Source of the DNA: Tetracladium setigerum
Lineage: Eukaryota; Ascomycota; Leotiomycetes; Helotiales
Assembly (NCBI GenBank): GCA_031472005.1
Contig: PZJY01000001.1
Location: forward strand, 1,550,001 to 1,614,000
Direction: 5' to 3'
Length of the DNA stretch: 64,000 nt
Below, piece by piece: positions 24,418-36,168 of this stretch. The number at the start of each line of letters is the position of its first letter. Position 1 is the stretch's first letter. Position numbers and translations under genes: made by a program. The notes beneath the pieces were generated by a model. It did no database searches. It saw only the letters and a program-made list of their open reading frames with translations, and was not told the origin of the DNA.

Positions 24418-25146
24418 TTAAACGAGGAAAGCAGCAACACCGAGGAACATGGCGGCCAAACCACTGGTGGCAACAAAGTTTCCAGCAGCTGCATTGGGAG
24501 TGGTGGAAGCAGTGGTGGAAGCAGTTGAGCTGGCAGCAGAGACGGCAGTTCGCGATCCGGTCTGCTCAGTCTCTCCTGCGCTCTCAGTGGACTCGGCATC
24601 GTCGCTGGTGCTGGTAGATGTGCTGGTTCGGGTGACAGTTGCGCCAGTAGAGTCAGTTCCGGTGGAAACGATGGTTGTCAAGCTGGCGGTCTTGGTGGCG
24701 GACTTGGTGACGCTTGCATCTTTGCTGCCAGAGGCAGATGGGGTGTAAGTTGGTCCAGTGTAGCCCTCGATGGTCTTGGTGGCTCCGGCAACAGCTTCAC
24801 CAGTGACGTTGAAAAACTTGGATTGAGCGAGGATTTGGTTGGAGTTGTCGTGGGCGACCAAGTTGATTTGGTAGGTGTTTCCGGTGGGGAGTTGGAGGCC
24901 GGAGACGTCGGCGGAGCCCTTGGAGGTTTGGACGTCGGAGAAGAGGAGGGAGTAGAGAGGTGGGTGGGCGGCCATGTGGGCGAGGTAGATGTCAATAGTT
25001 GAGGGATCGGTGCTGACGGAGGACCACTTGATGGTGTTGGTCTTGGAGGAGTCCCAGAGTTGGAACTCGGTGGGAGAGGTAACAGTCATCGCGAGGGAGA
25101 CAGATGCCATGGAGGCGAGGGTGAGGATGGTGGTGAATGAAGGCAT
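24418..25146 (-). CDS. Ser/Thr-rich GPI-anchored cell wall protein, Kre9/Knh1-like N-terminal domain
   Basis: Secreted, likely GPI-anchored wall protein of 242 aa. The signal peptide is MPSFTTILTLASMASVSLAM. Residues about 20-120 form the beta-sandwich domain of Kre9/Knh1-type proteins: VTSPTEFQLWDSSKTNTIKW, then IDIYLAHM and LPTGNTYQINLVAHDNSNQI, with SQSKFFNVT-like ending at AQSKFFNVTGEAV. The rest is Ser/Thr-rich (about residues 140-215, heavily O-glycosylatable). The C-terminus has a small-residue stretch and the hydrophobic tail GLAAMFLGVAAFLV, a standard GPI signal. No cysteines lie in the core. The gene is a single exon. Family members act in beta-1,6-glucan assembly or act as structural mannoproteins; which applies is not clear. 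Confidence 0.88.
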   Translation of the reverse strand: MPSFTTILTLASMASVSLAMTVTSPTEFQLWDSSKTNTIKWSSVSTDPSTIDIYLAHMAAHPPLYSLLFSDVQTSKGSADVSGLQLPTGNTYQINLVAHDNSNQILAQSKFFNVTGEAVAGATKTIEGYTGPTYTPSASGSKDASVTKSATKTASLTTIVSTGTDSTGATVTRTSTSTSTSDDAESTESAGETEQTGSRTAVSAASSTASTTASTTPNAAAGNFVATSGLAAMFLGVAAFLV

Positions 25147-28100
25147 TATTGCGATTGTTGGGGTTTGGTTGAAGCGAGTGTGGTGGTGGTGATATTAAAA
25201 AAATATAGATGTATAGAGAGATGATAGAAGACGAGAAATTGGAGCGACGAAACGAGTGAGTCGACTCTTTTTATTCGAAAGGGAACCTGATGGAGGAATC
25301 TGAACACGAGATTTCACGAAAACGACAGTGGATGTTAGAGTGGGTGGAGGAGGAAGAGGGAGGAGAAGAGAAGAGGCAAAAGATGTGAGAACAGGGGAAC
25401 TGAGCGTACATATCCCATACTGCCAATGCCAATGCAAATGGCCGAGTAATCAGCGGAGTGACTACTCGCAAGCCCTCGAAGAACCCAGTGAACCCACCCC
25501 CTGTGCTCGTGTTCAGGATAATACGGAGACTGAGAGCTGCCTCTCTATCCACCTAATCCACACCCCGTGTTTGTTGATCCCAACTATGCCCGTTGCAGGC
25601 ATCGTTAAGTCAATGACACGAGCAAGTGCACCAGTCAGAACAGCGGAATCTGGGAATTCCCTGACGGTCAAAAGCTTGAATGGAGATGGGAGATTGCGGT
25701 TGTGGAAGAAATAAACAAGCGAAATTGGCTTTTTGGGATATGTGGTTCCTGCATGAGCAGGGAGCCTGACCTCCCTAATGGCCGGCCGCCACATTATCAT
25801 TTAGGGGGAAGGGCGGAAGGCAAATTTGGGGACGGGCCACACGCCTCGTATTTGCAGAGCATCTGAGCATCACTTGAGCAGAATGCCATCATCGCGATGC
25901 GCGAGGGTGTACGAAGGTATTTTGATACCTGGGACTTCCCACTGTGTGTGCTGTAAGGTGATGATCTGAGCATGCTTACTATCGACGCATTATTCGACAT
26001 GGCAAAAGATATGAGCCGCAATATCTGTTGGTGGTGCTGAGCGGGTTGATATTGAAAGGGAACAAAAAAGAAATTCATAATCATCACCACCACCACCAAG
26101 CCGCATGATGCGCCCACTCCGAAACTACTTACTCATCCGTTGTACATACGTACGGAGGTACAGCGACTGACAGCTTTCCAACTCTTCCATCCTGCCCTGC
26201 TTCCCCTTCCCTCGAGACTCCGGAGAGTAGATTGCTGGAATTAGTACCGATCCAACACAACCACGAGTTCCACAACCAACAGCAGCACTTGAATATCCAA
26301 CCGTCTAATAATCCAGTGAATGCAGTGGAATCCACCTAGACGGCTCCTCGGGAAGGAGGTGCAAAGACTAACGAGAAGCCAAAAAAAGAAACGGGAAGGA
26401 TTGTCAGGGAACACGAGATGTCGATCGTTTTGCAAACCGCGATGATAGAATAAGCACGACAGCTGACAAGGGTATCTTGATAAGAGGAGTTCTCTTTGAC
26501 GTCTTCGTGCATGTAGAGTGTACTCTAGACTGTAGACAATCATCGTAGTACTCGAGTACGGAGTACAGTATTCTAAGTCTCAATCATCGTCGCATTAGTG
26601 ACGGTCTATCAATTACAGTACTGTGAGGTTTTAATTTATTTTAAGAAACAACAAGTCACTACACTACTCCACTCATCTCTCATTAAATTCCATGCTATGA
26701 TTTCTGACCCATCATCCCACCAACACAAAACAAAGCAAAAACAAGAAACCTAAAATATCAACAAGAAACCCGAGAAAAAAGAGGTCAGCAGTTCCACAAA
26801 TCTCAAACATTATTAAAGTCAAGCTCGTCTTGTTACCCTTCAAGTCATCGTCTTATTTTGGGGGATCGATGCACCTCCTCTACATTTCAATCATCTATTG
26901 TTATGAGGTGAACGAGGAAGAGTGTTGGCTAACTAACTGCTGTACTGACCAACTAACTAGTCAACTAACAAGACCGCAAGCTCTTCCTCTCAAAGAAATC
27001 AAGACTATCAAGACTATCAAGATCCTCAAGGCTCTCTCAAGAGCCCAGAGATCAAGGGGTCAACAAGCCTCTCAAACTGAAAGTCAAGCTCAACCGCAAT
27101 AACTACAAGGCTTTTCCCAAGATTCTCAACCCAAGACCCTCCAAGTCCTCTCTTCAATCTTCCTCCAGTCAGGACAAGAAGAGGCCAAGGAACAAGTAAT
27201 CATCCAAGCAATCTTGAGTCTTGTCCTCTCGTCAGGGCATTATTTTACAGTAATGACCATCATCTCATCACGATCAACCAGTGGGGTTTGTTTCGCATTG
27301 AATATATTCACTCGCATTATTCTCGCTTCAACATTTTTCTTGGTAGTTTTTTCTCTACGATCCTCATCCACTACTCAAAGCACCCACTAAATCTGATGTC
27401 ATAGCCGGTCAGTAGGGGCGGCTGTCGTTTACCTCCGTACAATCTCTAATACGATAATCCCCCTCCATGATTCGTGTGGGAGACCTTAAAAAAAACTCGA
27501 ACTTGGGAAAGGAGGGGAAGGGCCGGGTTTGCGTTGTGGAAACTCGGCGATGAGCGATGGATGATGAGTGATGGATAAAGTTTGCCGAGAGAGCGAGATG
27601 TCTGTCGAATTTTCGGATTTCTGGAGAAAAGTAGTGGAACGGTTCGAAGGACAGGGAAGTGTGGAGTTTCATGTTGAGAGGCTCAACTTTCCTCATGTCA
27701 TTTTGTTGACGATCGGTTTGTTAAAAAGACACCCCGAACAACAGAGGATGATCCGGCTATTCGTTGGGTACAATCACATTTACTAACAATTAATCAAATC
27801 CATCGTGGCTGGGTAGGGAAGGTCACATCCAATTTTCTAGGTAATTTGGTACATGTATCAGAAAAACAACCACAGCACTTGCAGAGAGAGACGAGCAAAT
27901 CAAAAAGAAGAGACAGAGAAAGAGGGGAGGATGGAGGGACGAAGATTGAAGGGGGAAATGAGTGGCTTCATCTTATTGGCTGATATATATATAAAACGTT
28001 CGACGACAGCAGTCCTTGAACGACGTTCTTTCGAGAATCTCGATGCTGGCGAATACTTTGCTGCTCGCATTGCTTGCTTGCTTGTGGAGAATTTAAACAA

Positions 28101-28319
28101 CACGAACGCCCAAATGCACTACCACCTACTTACCAACCAACCAACCAACCAACCAAGCTTCATCCATCCATCCAGTAACTTGACTAACTGAATTGTGTCC
28201 ACGCTACTCTTGTTCTGTTGCTGCTGTATCTTCTATACAGCATCTACTGACGAGCTACTCCAAACATGAAAACGCGCATCTGTTGGCTCCTACCTACCCG
28301 GAGGGCCAAAACCATCCTC
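25147..28319. other. Intergenic region, 3.2 kb, no gene seen
   Basis: This gap lies between two minus-strand genes, the SR kinase 3' end and the Kre9-like promoter. It includes a short interrupted repeat of CAAGACTAT/CAAGATCCT units at 26997-27025, a CAT-CAC-CAC tract at 26083-26099 and a tandem CAACCAAC tract at 28134-28156. Open frames here are short and lack codon or motif support. A long regulatory leader or an unannotated non-coding transcript is possible, but nothing in the sequence shows it. Confidence 0.35.
28134..28156. repeat. CAAC simple repeat
   Basis: About six tandem copies of a CCAA/AACC tetramer within 28134-28156, followed by CATCCATCCATCC. A simple microsatellite with no gene overlap. 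Confidence 0.7.
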
Positions 28320-30392
28320 CTACCTCTTCTTGATTTCGGAAGCCCAGCCTTCAATGCCCTCCCCGCGACTGCCGACTATCAAGCCAGGAATCACGACACC
28401 ACGCATCCCAGGTGTATCCTCCAACCACTCCGCGCCCGCCATGCCACCAGCATTCGCCCTCTTCTCCGGTGTCAATTCCAGCAGTGGCGTCAAAAACTCT
28501 CCCACCTTCCTCGCATTCTCCTCCGTGAAGTGGTATTTCTCCTTCAGGACATCCGGGAGGGCCCAGTGGCGCAGACGGTGAATGTTACGGAGCTCGCCCT
28601 TGCGGTTGAAGATTTCTTGACTCCATTTTCCGGACATACAGAGAGATTTGGGGAAGGGACCCATGAGTTCGATGATTTGGGCGATGTGATCGTCATCTTT
28701 GCCGTATTTGGTCCCGGATTGAGGATCGAAGAGGTAATCACCAGTAATCAACTCGAAGACCTGAACTGATTAGCCAAGAAAATCAACAGCATGGAGCGTA
28801 CTAACCATGGCAGCCATACTCCAAACATCGGTACTTGCACCCCATTTGGCGCCCAAGATAACTTCTGGTGATCGGTACTGTCTCGTCTGGATATCATTTG
28901 TAAAGTGGTGACCGGTCCAGCATGCATTTCCTAAATCTGCAATCTTAACTGATATAATATCACCGGCCTGCGCATCCTCGATCTTCTTCTTTTCTGGCTT
29001 GTCCAGAGAAATCCCGCCAACCTCGCGGGAGAGTAAATCTCTGCATAGGTTAGCATCTGCTATTTGACGAGACTGAAGATTGATAAACTTACGCGGTCTT
29101 TTCTCTTTGCTTGTGCTTATCCTCCTCATCTTTCTCGCTCTTCGTTGAATCCTTTGAACCACCTATTGCACCACTCATTACAACAGGATCCAAAGGGGGA
29201 GTGCTGACATTCTTAACAGGAGAATTATTACCTTCATTCAACACCTGATTGAGACTTGTGTGAGAAGCTGGAGAAGCACCAGGGAATCGCATCAAATCCG
29301 CGTGATTGAAACTGGCATTCAAAGGACTTGGTAAGGGTTGACTGCCCGTAATAAGAGTCCTGCGTCTTCTGCGGCCATTTCGATTATCCTCCTTATCTTC
29401 CTTCTTCTCCTCCTTGACGAATGTTTTGACAATCTGCTCCACGTCCCCGATCTCTATTAAGACATTCTCCGGCTTCAAATCTGTATGTATAATTCCACAT
29501 TCGCGGTGGAGGTAGTCGAGGCCGAGAAGAACCTGCTTGGTGATTTGCTTGACCAACGGAATGGGAATACCTCGGTGATTCCATCGCTTGATCAACCCCA
29601 GAAGATTCTCGCCCAAAACCTCAAACACCATGCAAACGTGTGTGCCGTTTGGACCTTTGTGTTCAAAGCTATCAAGCAGGCTCACCACATGCTTTCGACC
29701 AGGGTGATCTGGATTGGCTTGGACAATCTTGTTGAGGAGCTTGATCTCATCTATCGCCGTTTCGGTGTAATGTGCAGCAGACCGTACGACTTTCAATGCG
29801 ACATGCTTACCAGTGTTATTGTCCTTTGAAAGCCAAACTGTAGAGAAATGTCCCCATCCCAGCTTGCGCACAACTGTGTATTTTCCATCTTTGAACAACT
29901 CTCCAACAGTAACGGGATGATATCCGCCTTTGCAGTAATCCTCGGAGTCTTCTTCGTCTGCGGTCGTCTCGGCTGCATCTTCCCTGGAAGATGAGGAGGA
30001 AGGAGATCGGTTCAAGTTTTGGGGTTTGGCTGAAGACCTGTATCCATGACTATTTTTTAGCGCTTGTTTGAGAAAGTGCGCCATTGCGCTTTTAGGATGT
30101 TGGGCAATGGAGAGGAGTGTATTGAGTGCGCAAAATGCAACCGAAGAGTTGTAGTCTCCAACACGAGACTAGTATCAAAGGTGAAGACTTGGTTGGGAGA
30201 AAAGAAGATAACTTACCCCGACACCGCTGACGCGATATTTGAACCCTCAGCATCGTGACCACTGTCAGTGGTGATGATAGGCTTCAAATCCTTCTTCCTC
30301 TTCTTGGCCGCATTTCCATTAGAAGCATTCGCAGCACTGGCAACCTGCTTCGCCTTCTGGATAGCGGCCTGCTTTATTTGTGAACCGTTCAT
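28320..30392 (-). CDS. SR-protein-specific serine kinase (SRPK/Sky1 family), 615 aa
   Basis: Phosphorylates RS-domain splicing and mRNA-export factors. Exons 30392-30217, 30088-29093, 29040-28806 and 28760-28320 join to 616 codons including stop. Kinase features: glycine loop KLGWGHFSTVWLS, ATP lysine in VALKVV, catalytic loop HTDLKPENVLI (HTD in place of HRD, as usual for SRPK), a long insert between the two lobes (about 120 residues, Arg/Ser-rich) typical of the family, and DLGNACW in place of DFG. RQYRSPEVILGAKW and the ITGDYLF region complete the C-lobe. The first exon (MNGSQIKQAAIQKAKQVASA, then AAKKRKKDLKPIITT) is basic, and its junction is supported by frame across a 128-bp intron; a start at MAHFLKQAL (30084) is the alternative. 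Confidence 0.93.
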
Positions 30393-33300
30393 GGTTGATA
30401 GTCAACGAGGGGTAGCGGGGCTGGAGACGGCGCGCCGAATTCTATGGACTCTGCAGATGTGGTTCGAGGTATACGATATGCCTGGATAATACGGGTGGAT
30501 CTGGCGCGCTTATTGCAAGAAGGGAGCGGTCCTTGAATGGGGGTTTCAAGGCAATGGCCGGGTGCTGCTTGATTGTTGACGTTGACGCCGACAAAGATTG
30601 ATCATCGACAATGCTAATTGTTTCTTGGGTCCTCGGCGGCAGCGCAATGATGCTCGTAGTCGCCGCAATGGCTGGATCTCGCTGCGAGAATGGGAGGGGA
30701 ACGGTGATGGCAAAACATGCAAATGCTGGGTTTGGGAGGAGCGATTTGAAGAGGTTGTCCTGATCAAGGATGGATGAGATGGGGAGGGTCGGTCGGTGGT
30801 GGTCAGTGGAAGTGAGTGGAGGGGTTTAAAGCTCGTTAAAGAGAACGTGCGTCGTTCCAAGTCAGGATGTCGTCGCTGCTGTTGCTGCTGCTTGGGACCA
30901 AACCAAACATCCAAAAGAATCATGCAAGACAGAAAGAAACCTTTACGGCGAGCGGGATGTTGCAATAATGTCGCGGAGATATGGGCACAGGGTGGCAATG
31001 ATTACCTATTCCGTAAGTCCGTAAGGGGGGGAAGAGGGAAGGAAGTTTTGTTTTGATGTCTGAGTATGTAATGACGCTTCAAGAACGAGGAAGAGGCTTC
31101 TTCTGGTTCTCCTTTTCTCCTTCTTCTTCTTCTTCTTCTTCCCAAGTGGAGTGAGTGAGTGAGGGAGCGAGCGAAGGAAGAGTTCCTTTGCGGTCAATTT
31201 TGACGCCCTGCATGGATCATTATCATGGAGGGGCTGTGAAATGCTGCAGACGACTGGTTGAGCGGGCGAGTTGGGCACGAAATAACGGCGTGAAAGCTGG
31301 ATTTCCAAAACAAAACAAATGGCAAGCCAGCGAAGCAGCAGCCAACCACCGAGCCATCAATAGTTGGTCAATATTGGTAAACCTACAGTAATACCTAACA
31401 CTCTCTCCAGTATAACTCCTTGAGCCCTTTGAGATAGATCAAGAACGGCCCAAAATGGGCAAATGTCAATATTGATATCAAAAATTGTTGGCCAACTCCT
31501 GTACATCGCGCAATGCAAGGTGGGGTGGATAAATGTTGAATGGGCGCTGGCTGGTATCAGATGTGACATCTCTGCACCGGATCACTTACCCCTGTCGGCT
31601 TGATGATCCTTACATACCTACCTTCAAGCTTGGGAAAGGAGGCCTTTGCTTTGGGTCTTCACCAACCTTCTATGCGGCCAAGATTAGGATGTGAAACGTT
31701 CTTCAATGTTGTGGAAAGTCATAGGAACTCCTTCCAGTCTCTCAAAGGCGTCCAGATGCTTAGTAATAATGTGATAGACCAATAAACATTCCCCTTCTCC
31801 TTCTGCTGATATCTCCTGGTTTGCGACGGCTTTTACAAACGAAAGGATTTGCTTCTAATGTTCGGCGAAGTATGTCCGGAACTTGCTTGCCGTCTTGTCT
31901 CCAACTACCAGATAGCTTCATGTCGAGATCACAATACTGGCACCTTTTGCCCCTCCTCTCAGAGGAGTTGGACTGGATCTGGCTATAATCCAATACCTTC
32001 CTAGGTTGGCTTTGATTCCAAATTCCACCTTGTTGAGCCCTTTCCCGCAGCCGAGAGGCAATAGCAGCTAATTTCAGGGTCGCACAAAGCATATTGTGAG
32101 GACCTTCATCTTTGTTTCAACTGGCAATCGAGAAGATATCTTGCGATATCTTCAAAGAGATCATGGAAGTAATCAAGAACAAATTGAGAGAATCCAGTGC
32201 TCGTAAAATATCTTGGAAAGATTTGAGAATGCGTTCATGGTGTAGAGTTGTCTCGCTTGATGAGTATCGAAGCCTTCTTCTTGTTTGGTTGCAGGGTGGG
32301 AGATGTTGAAGGCCGTTCTACTTTCGATGTTCCCTAGATTTAGGCATTTAAGCAATTTGCAGAGAAATTGAGATCCGAGATGTTGCTTGTAAATTGAGGG
32401 GTAGTTGAAAGTGAAGGCATAGTGTCAACAATCAAAAGGGAGAAAGGGGTATTTAAGCGAGGTGCACCCATACTCCGTTGAGAGACGACCATTGACAGAG
32501 CGGTCAGTCTCGGAAGAAGATGACGACGACGACGACGAAGATACTGTGTAGCTGCTTTATCTACAGAGACAGAAACGTGACCGTGAGTTTGTTGTCTGAT
32601 ACACCAGTGGATTGCATCCTAATCTGAATCCAGGCTTCAACCTAAGTCTCAAATTTATATGACCTCCCCACCACCACTTGTCTGCATACCTACGTTGGTA
32701 CTTACGTCAGCTACCCTTACTAAAAGGCGAAACAAAAATATGGTGTCCACTGGAATTTACCCTCGAAGCATTTACGTGCTCGTCTTGTTCACAGGAATGG
32801 AACGAGTGGCCCGAACGACCGTTTCACTAAAACATAAAATGTCCATCAAAACGAGAGAACCGGTCACCAACTCAGCCAACTTCTTTACGAGAGATTATAT
32901 ACGCAATCATTGTGCTTTAGAAAGTACACTGTAGGATAAAAAAATCTTTGTTATTGGATTGGGGATAGATCTCCGCCAGAGACAATCGAGAGCCGAAATC
33001 GCCACGCAATGCGAATGCAATACACGCAAGCACTTTCAACGAGTCGGCAAAGTCTGTTGAGAACAAACTGAAAAAACCATTGGGAAGAATCTTTCTCTGA
33101 TCCAAACACTGACGTTTGTCTCGTCACGCGGGAAGTTGACAGTCCGGACTTTTGCAACCTTTAATGTTCAAAGAGAGGTGTGACGAGTCCTTTTCGAGAC
33201 CACAAGAACGGAAATGATGTATGCTGAACCACATACACCCTCTATCTTCTTTTCGACGAAAATAAGATGCAGCATCGCCGTCGCTGTCCCCATGAGATCC

Positions 33301-34073
33301 ATTTCCTCATGTCCCCAGTAGCTGGTGGATCAACTTGACCCCAGGAAAGGTTGTGGAGATAACTTTGGCCGGCAATTAAATTCACAACAACTCCTATCCA
33401 TGAAACATCTGCAAACTAATAAAGATGCCTAAATAATTACATAAGAAACAAAAGTCAGAAAAGAAGCAACAAATTCCAATCAAAACAACAGACTCGGAGA
33501 CCGGCAACTCGAGGACATTGCATCGTCACCAAAACCCCAAGGTTGATCCCACGACCCCCGGAGTCGGCACTAAAAGTACCAAGCAGCCACGCAACAACGA
33601 GTCACCCAATAGCTATATGTGGCTAATGATATATGAGCCCCAAATAATTGAATCAAGTGTTTGCATTATGAAGGTCTAAAGAAAGAAATTAGAGAGATGC
33701 GAGGATGGTTCGTACTTGTATGCGAGGGAACGAATCAGAGGCTGTCGGCTGTTGACTGAGCGACGATGTGATTGGCTAGCGCGGAAAGGGCAAGATATTT
33801 CAACCGAAAGCGTCGTCGTTGTCTTCGTCATCCCAGCATCTGGGCATGTGCAGAGCCACAAAAGTAAACATCACCTTCGTGGTAGATAAGTGTTAACGCC
33901 TTTAGTGAGGATAAGATATATATAAGAGCTATAGCATGTGGGTATAATTTCTCTTGTGGTTTTCCTCATTCAAATTGTTTTCTCTCCACTCAAATAATAC
34001 AATATTCCTCCACTACTCACAGCCGCAATAATATTCTTCAAAACAAGTAATACCATATACAAACATAGGCACA
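30393..34073. other. Intergenic region, 3.7 kb, no gene seen
   Basis: This gap lies between the SR kinase promoter (minus) and the SYLF gene promoter (plus). It contains GCTGCTGTTGCTGCTGC at 30872-30888, a CTT tract near 31110-31140 and GACGACGACGACGA at 32522-32536. A TATATATAAG box at 33917-33926 lies about 150 bp before the SYLF start. Open frames are short and without coding signature. The length and lack of genes are unusual for this window. Confidence 0.35.
31110..31142. repeat. CTT/TTC simple repeat
   Basis: A run of about nine CTT units within a pyrimidine tract upstream of the SYLF gene. Not in a gene. Confidence 0.7.
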
Positions 34074-35492
34074 ATGGAATACGCCAATGCCCACGGCAAA
34101 GCCTGGTCTTCCTTCGAAAAGCTAGGCGAGCCCGTCAATAAGTTCATGCACAAAGTCGGCTCCGAAGCTTTCTGGCCTACGGCTCTTGAACTGGAAAGCG
34201 AAAAAGCAGCTAGGATTTTGAAGGCTTTCTGCCGTACGAATACATTACTACCACTCTACTACCTCAATAACTCACTAACATAATGTTTCAGAAGACGGAA
34301 TCTATACTGAGCCCCAACAACCTCTCTCCAACGCATTGAACTCACAACAAGCTGTCCTCCCACCAAACGGACCTAGTCCCCCTCGCGTATTGATGAAAAT
34401 CCCTTCTCCTGTCATACACAACGCTCTCGGTCTCGCCATCGTCACACTCGCTCGGGCAGGAGCTTGGGGAGCATCTCTCGCTTGTGGGTCAGGCGTTCTG
34501 GTCGCCAGAAAGGAAGACAACACTTGGTCTTCGCCCTCGGGCATAATAGTGAATACGCTGGGACTAGGCTTCACTGCCGGCGTAGATGTTTACGACTGTG
34601 TCTTGGTTATCAACACTTTTGAGGCTCTGGAGAAGTTCAAGGGGATGAGAATCAGTATTGGTGGCGACGTTAGTGTGACGGCTGGTCCTTGGGGCGCGGG
34701 TAGGAAGGCTGAGGTGGGCTTGGGAGGGAAGAAGTTTATTGGAAGCCCGATTTATTCATACATTAAGAGCAGGGGATTGTATGCTGGCGTGCAGTTGGAT
34801 GGAACGGTTATGGGAGTGAGGAGTGATGAGAATGCAAGATTTTATGGGCAGAGAGTTGGGGTTGAGGGGATATTGAGGGGGGAGGTGGGAGGTGGACGTT
34901 TTTGGAGAGTGTGCTTTGTGACGTGGAGGGTGATCAGAGGATGAGGAGGGAGGGAAAGGCTTTCCCTCTAATTATGGAGTTTGGTGACAGGAGGAGAATT
35001 ATGGAATTTGATGATAGGAGGGGACAGACGAAGGGGGCTGATGGGATCTGGCGAGATAACAACATGCTTCTGCTGAAGAACTCCCACACCAATTTCTATG
35101 ATGCGCCTGAGGAGAAGCCTCTAATTTCCAGAGACATAAAATCGAAGGCTCTAGAGGATCCGGACGAGGAGAGGCCACCCATGCCCGCTCGCCCAGGAAA
35201 GAAGGAGAAGGCGCAGTGGAAGGAAGGGGAGGATATCCACTACCCGGATATCAAGATTGATCGTGTGGACAAGAAGGATGACGGAGAATGGGAGGACGAA
35301 AGACGCTTTTACGATCTGAATACGAAGAAAAGCACAAACGACGATGGGGAATGGGAGGATGAAAGGCTGTTTTATGTCAATGAGCCCGCCAAAAAGCAAG
35401 ATGATGGGGAATGGGAAGATGAAAGACTCTTTGACGCTCTGGAAAAGAAGCAGGAAGGAGGTGCATGGGAGAAAAGAGAGCACTTTGCTTGA
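34074..35492 (+). CDS. SYLF-domain lipid-binding protein with acidic repeat tail
   Basis: SYLF (Ysc84-type) proteins bind phosphoinositides and actin at endocytic or membrane sites. Exon 1 is 34074-34233, with a 58-bp intron, and exon 2 starts at 34292. Residues about 40-65 (EKAARILKAFC, then QDGIYTE after splicing) and the SYLF core (IPSPVIHNALGLAIVTLARA, WSSPSGIIVNTLGLGFTAG, DVYDCVLVINT, ISIGGDVSVTAGPWGAG, SRGLYAGVQLDG, FYGQRVGVEGILRG) are clear. The frame shifts by -1 between about 34860 and 34930. Either one base is missing from a G-rich run (453 aa) or a poor 53-bp intron with GTGGGA donor is used (435 aa). The C-terminal ~150 residues are acidic and contain DDGEWEDER three times, with no SH3 domain, unlike yeast Ysc84. 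Confidence 0.85.
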
Positions 35493-35841
35493 GTATCAGT
35501 GGTTTGACATTGCGGTTTGACGATTGAAATTTAGCATTTGGTTATAGTGTTGTTCGCTTTTGTAGAATTCAAATAGAATGCAAATAGAAAGAGACTGGTT
35601 TTGTTATAGTTCGCTAAAGACTTGTTCTTCGACTTATGATTGAATTCTCGCTTTCCGTCCAATCAATTGTAGAATATATAAACAAAAAGAACTAATCTAA
35701 ATTTCAAATCCAGTAATGGATCACCAATAAGGCCAATGTTCCTTTGAAAGTTAAAAAGGGCGAAAGGGGAAAAAAAGCTAATGTTTTAATGTTGTTCAAT
35801 TGAACATGAACATGTCTGCTGCCTCTTTCCCTTTTCCTGTC

Positions 35842-35877
35842 CTTCTGTGGAATCCTAGGTCGTTGGACCACAGAAGC
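35842..35877 (-). pseudogene. 5' fragment of a tRNA-Gly-like gene
   Basis: Read on the minus strand, the sequence begins GCTTCTGTGGTCCAACG and continues into GGATTCCAC, closely matching the acceptor, D arm and start of the anticodon stem of the tRNA-like gene at 36088-36168. The match ends before the anticodon. The ends form a 9-bp inverted repeat (CTTCTGTGG / CCACAGAAG), perhaps by chance from the tRNA 5' end. This is a truncated copy about 210 bp away. Confidence 0.55.
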
Positions 35878-36087
35878 ATCGCGAACCAAAAAATCGTATG
35901 TAATGGAAAAGAATACCACAATCAAAATACTAAAAGACTATACCCTCAACTCCGGATGTAATACGGTGGGCCTGAACTTAACTCTATTTATTCTACACTG
36001 AAAGTTAGCTGTCAGGTATCGCCACCCATAGTAATAGAGTACTGTGGGAAAAACGATAAAAATTGCCAAAAAGGCAAAAAATAAACT

Positions 36088-36168
36088 GCAACTGCCGTGA
36101 ATCGAACACGAACCTCCACCTTGCGACAACATGGAAGGGTGGAATCCTAACCATTGGACCACAGAAGC
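36088..36168 (-). tRNA. tRNA-Gly(UCC)-like gene with 10-nt intron; acceptor stem has two mismatches
   Basis: On the minus strand the sequence folds as a tRNA: 7-bp acceptor GCTTCTG against CAGTTGC, D arm GTCC-loop-GGAT, anticodon stem CCACC/GGTGG, and T arm TCGTG-TTCGATT-CACGG. Both internal promoter boxes are intact (A box TGGTCCAATGGTTAGG, B box GTTCGATTC). The anticodon loop has ten extra bases, TGTTGTCGCA, just after the base following the anticodon, the standard intron position, so the mature loop would read CTTCCAA with anticodon UCC (Gly). Positions 3-70 and 4-69 of the acceptor are U-U, which is unusual and may mean a pseudogene or a sequence error. No intron sits elsewhere. Confidence 0.65.

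Noticed and set aside
26997..27060. CRISPR-like spaced repeats in the 25-28 kb gap
   Set aside because: Units are short, imperfect and without regular spacers, and the genome is eukaryotic.
34885..34937. 53-bp intron in the SYLF gene
   Set aside because: The donor GTGGGA is poor, and the shift equals the one-base losses seen elsewhere; kept only as an alternative in the gene entry.
35842..35877. Perfect 9-bp inverted repeat as a terminator hairpin
   Set aside because: The sequence is explained better as a truncated tRNA-Gly 5' half; fungal genes do not use such terminators.
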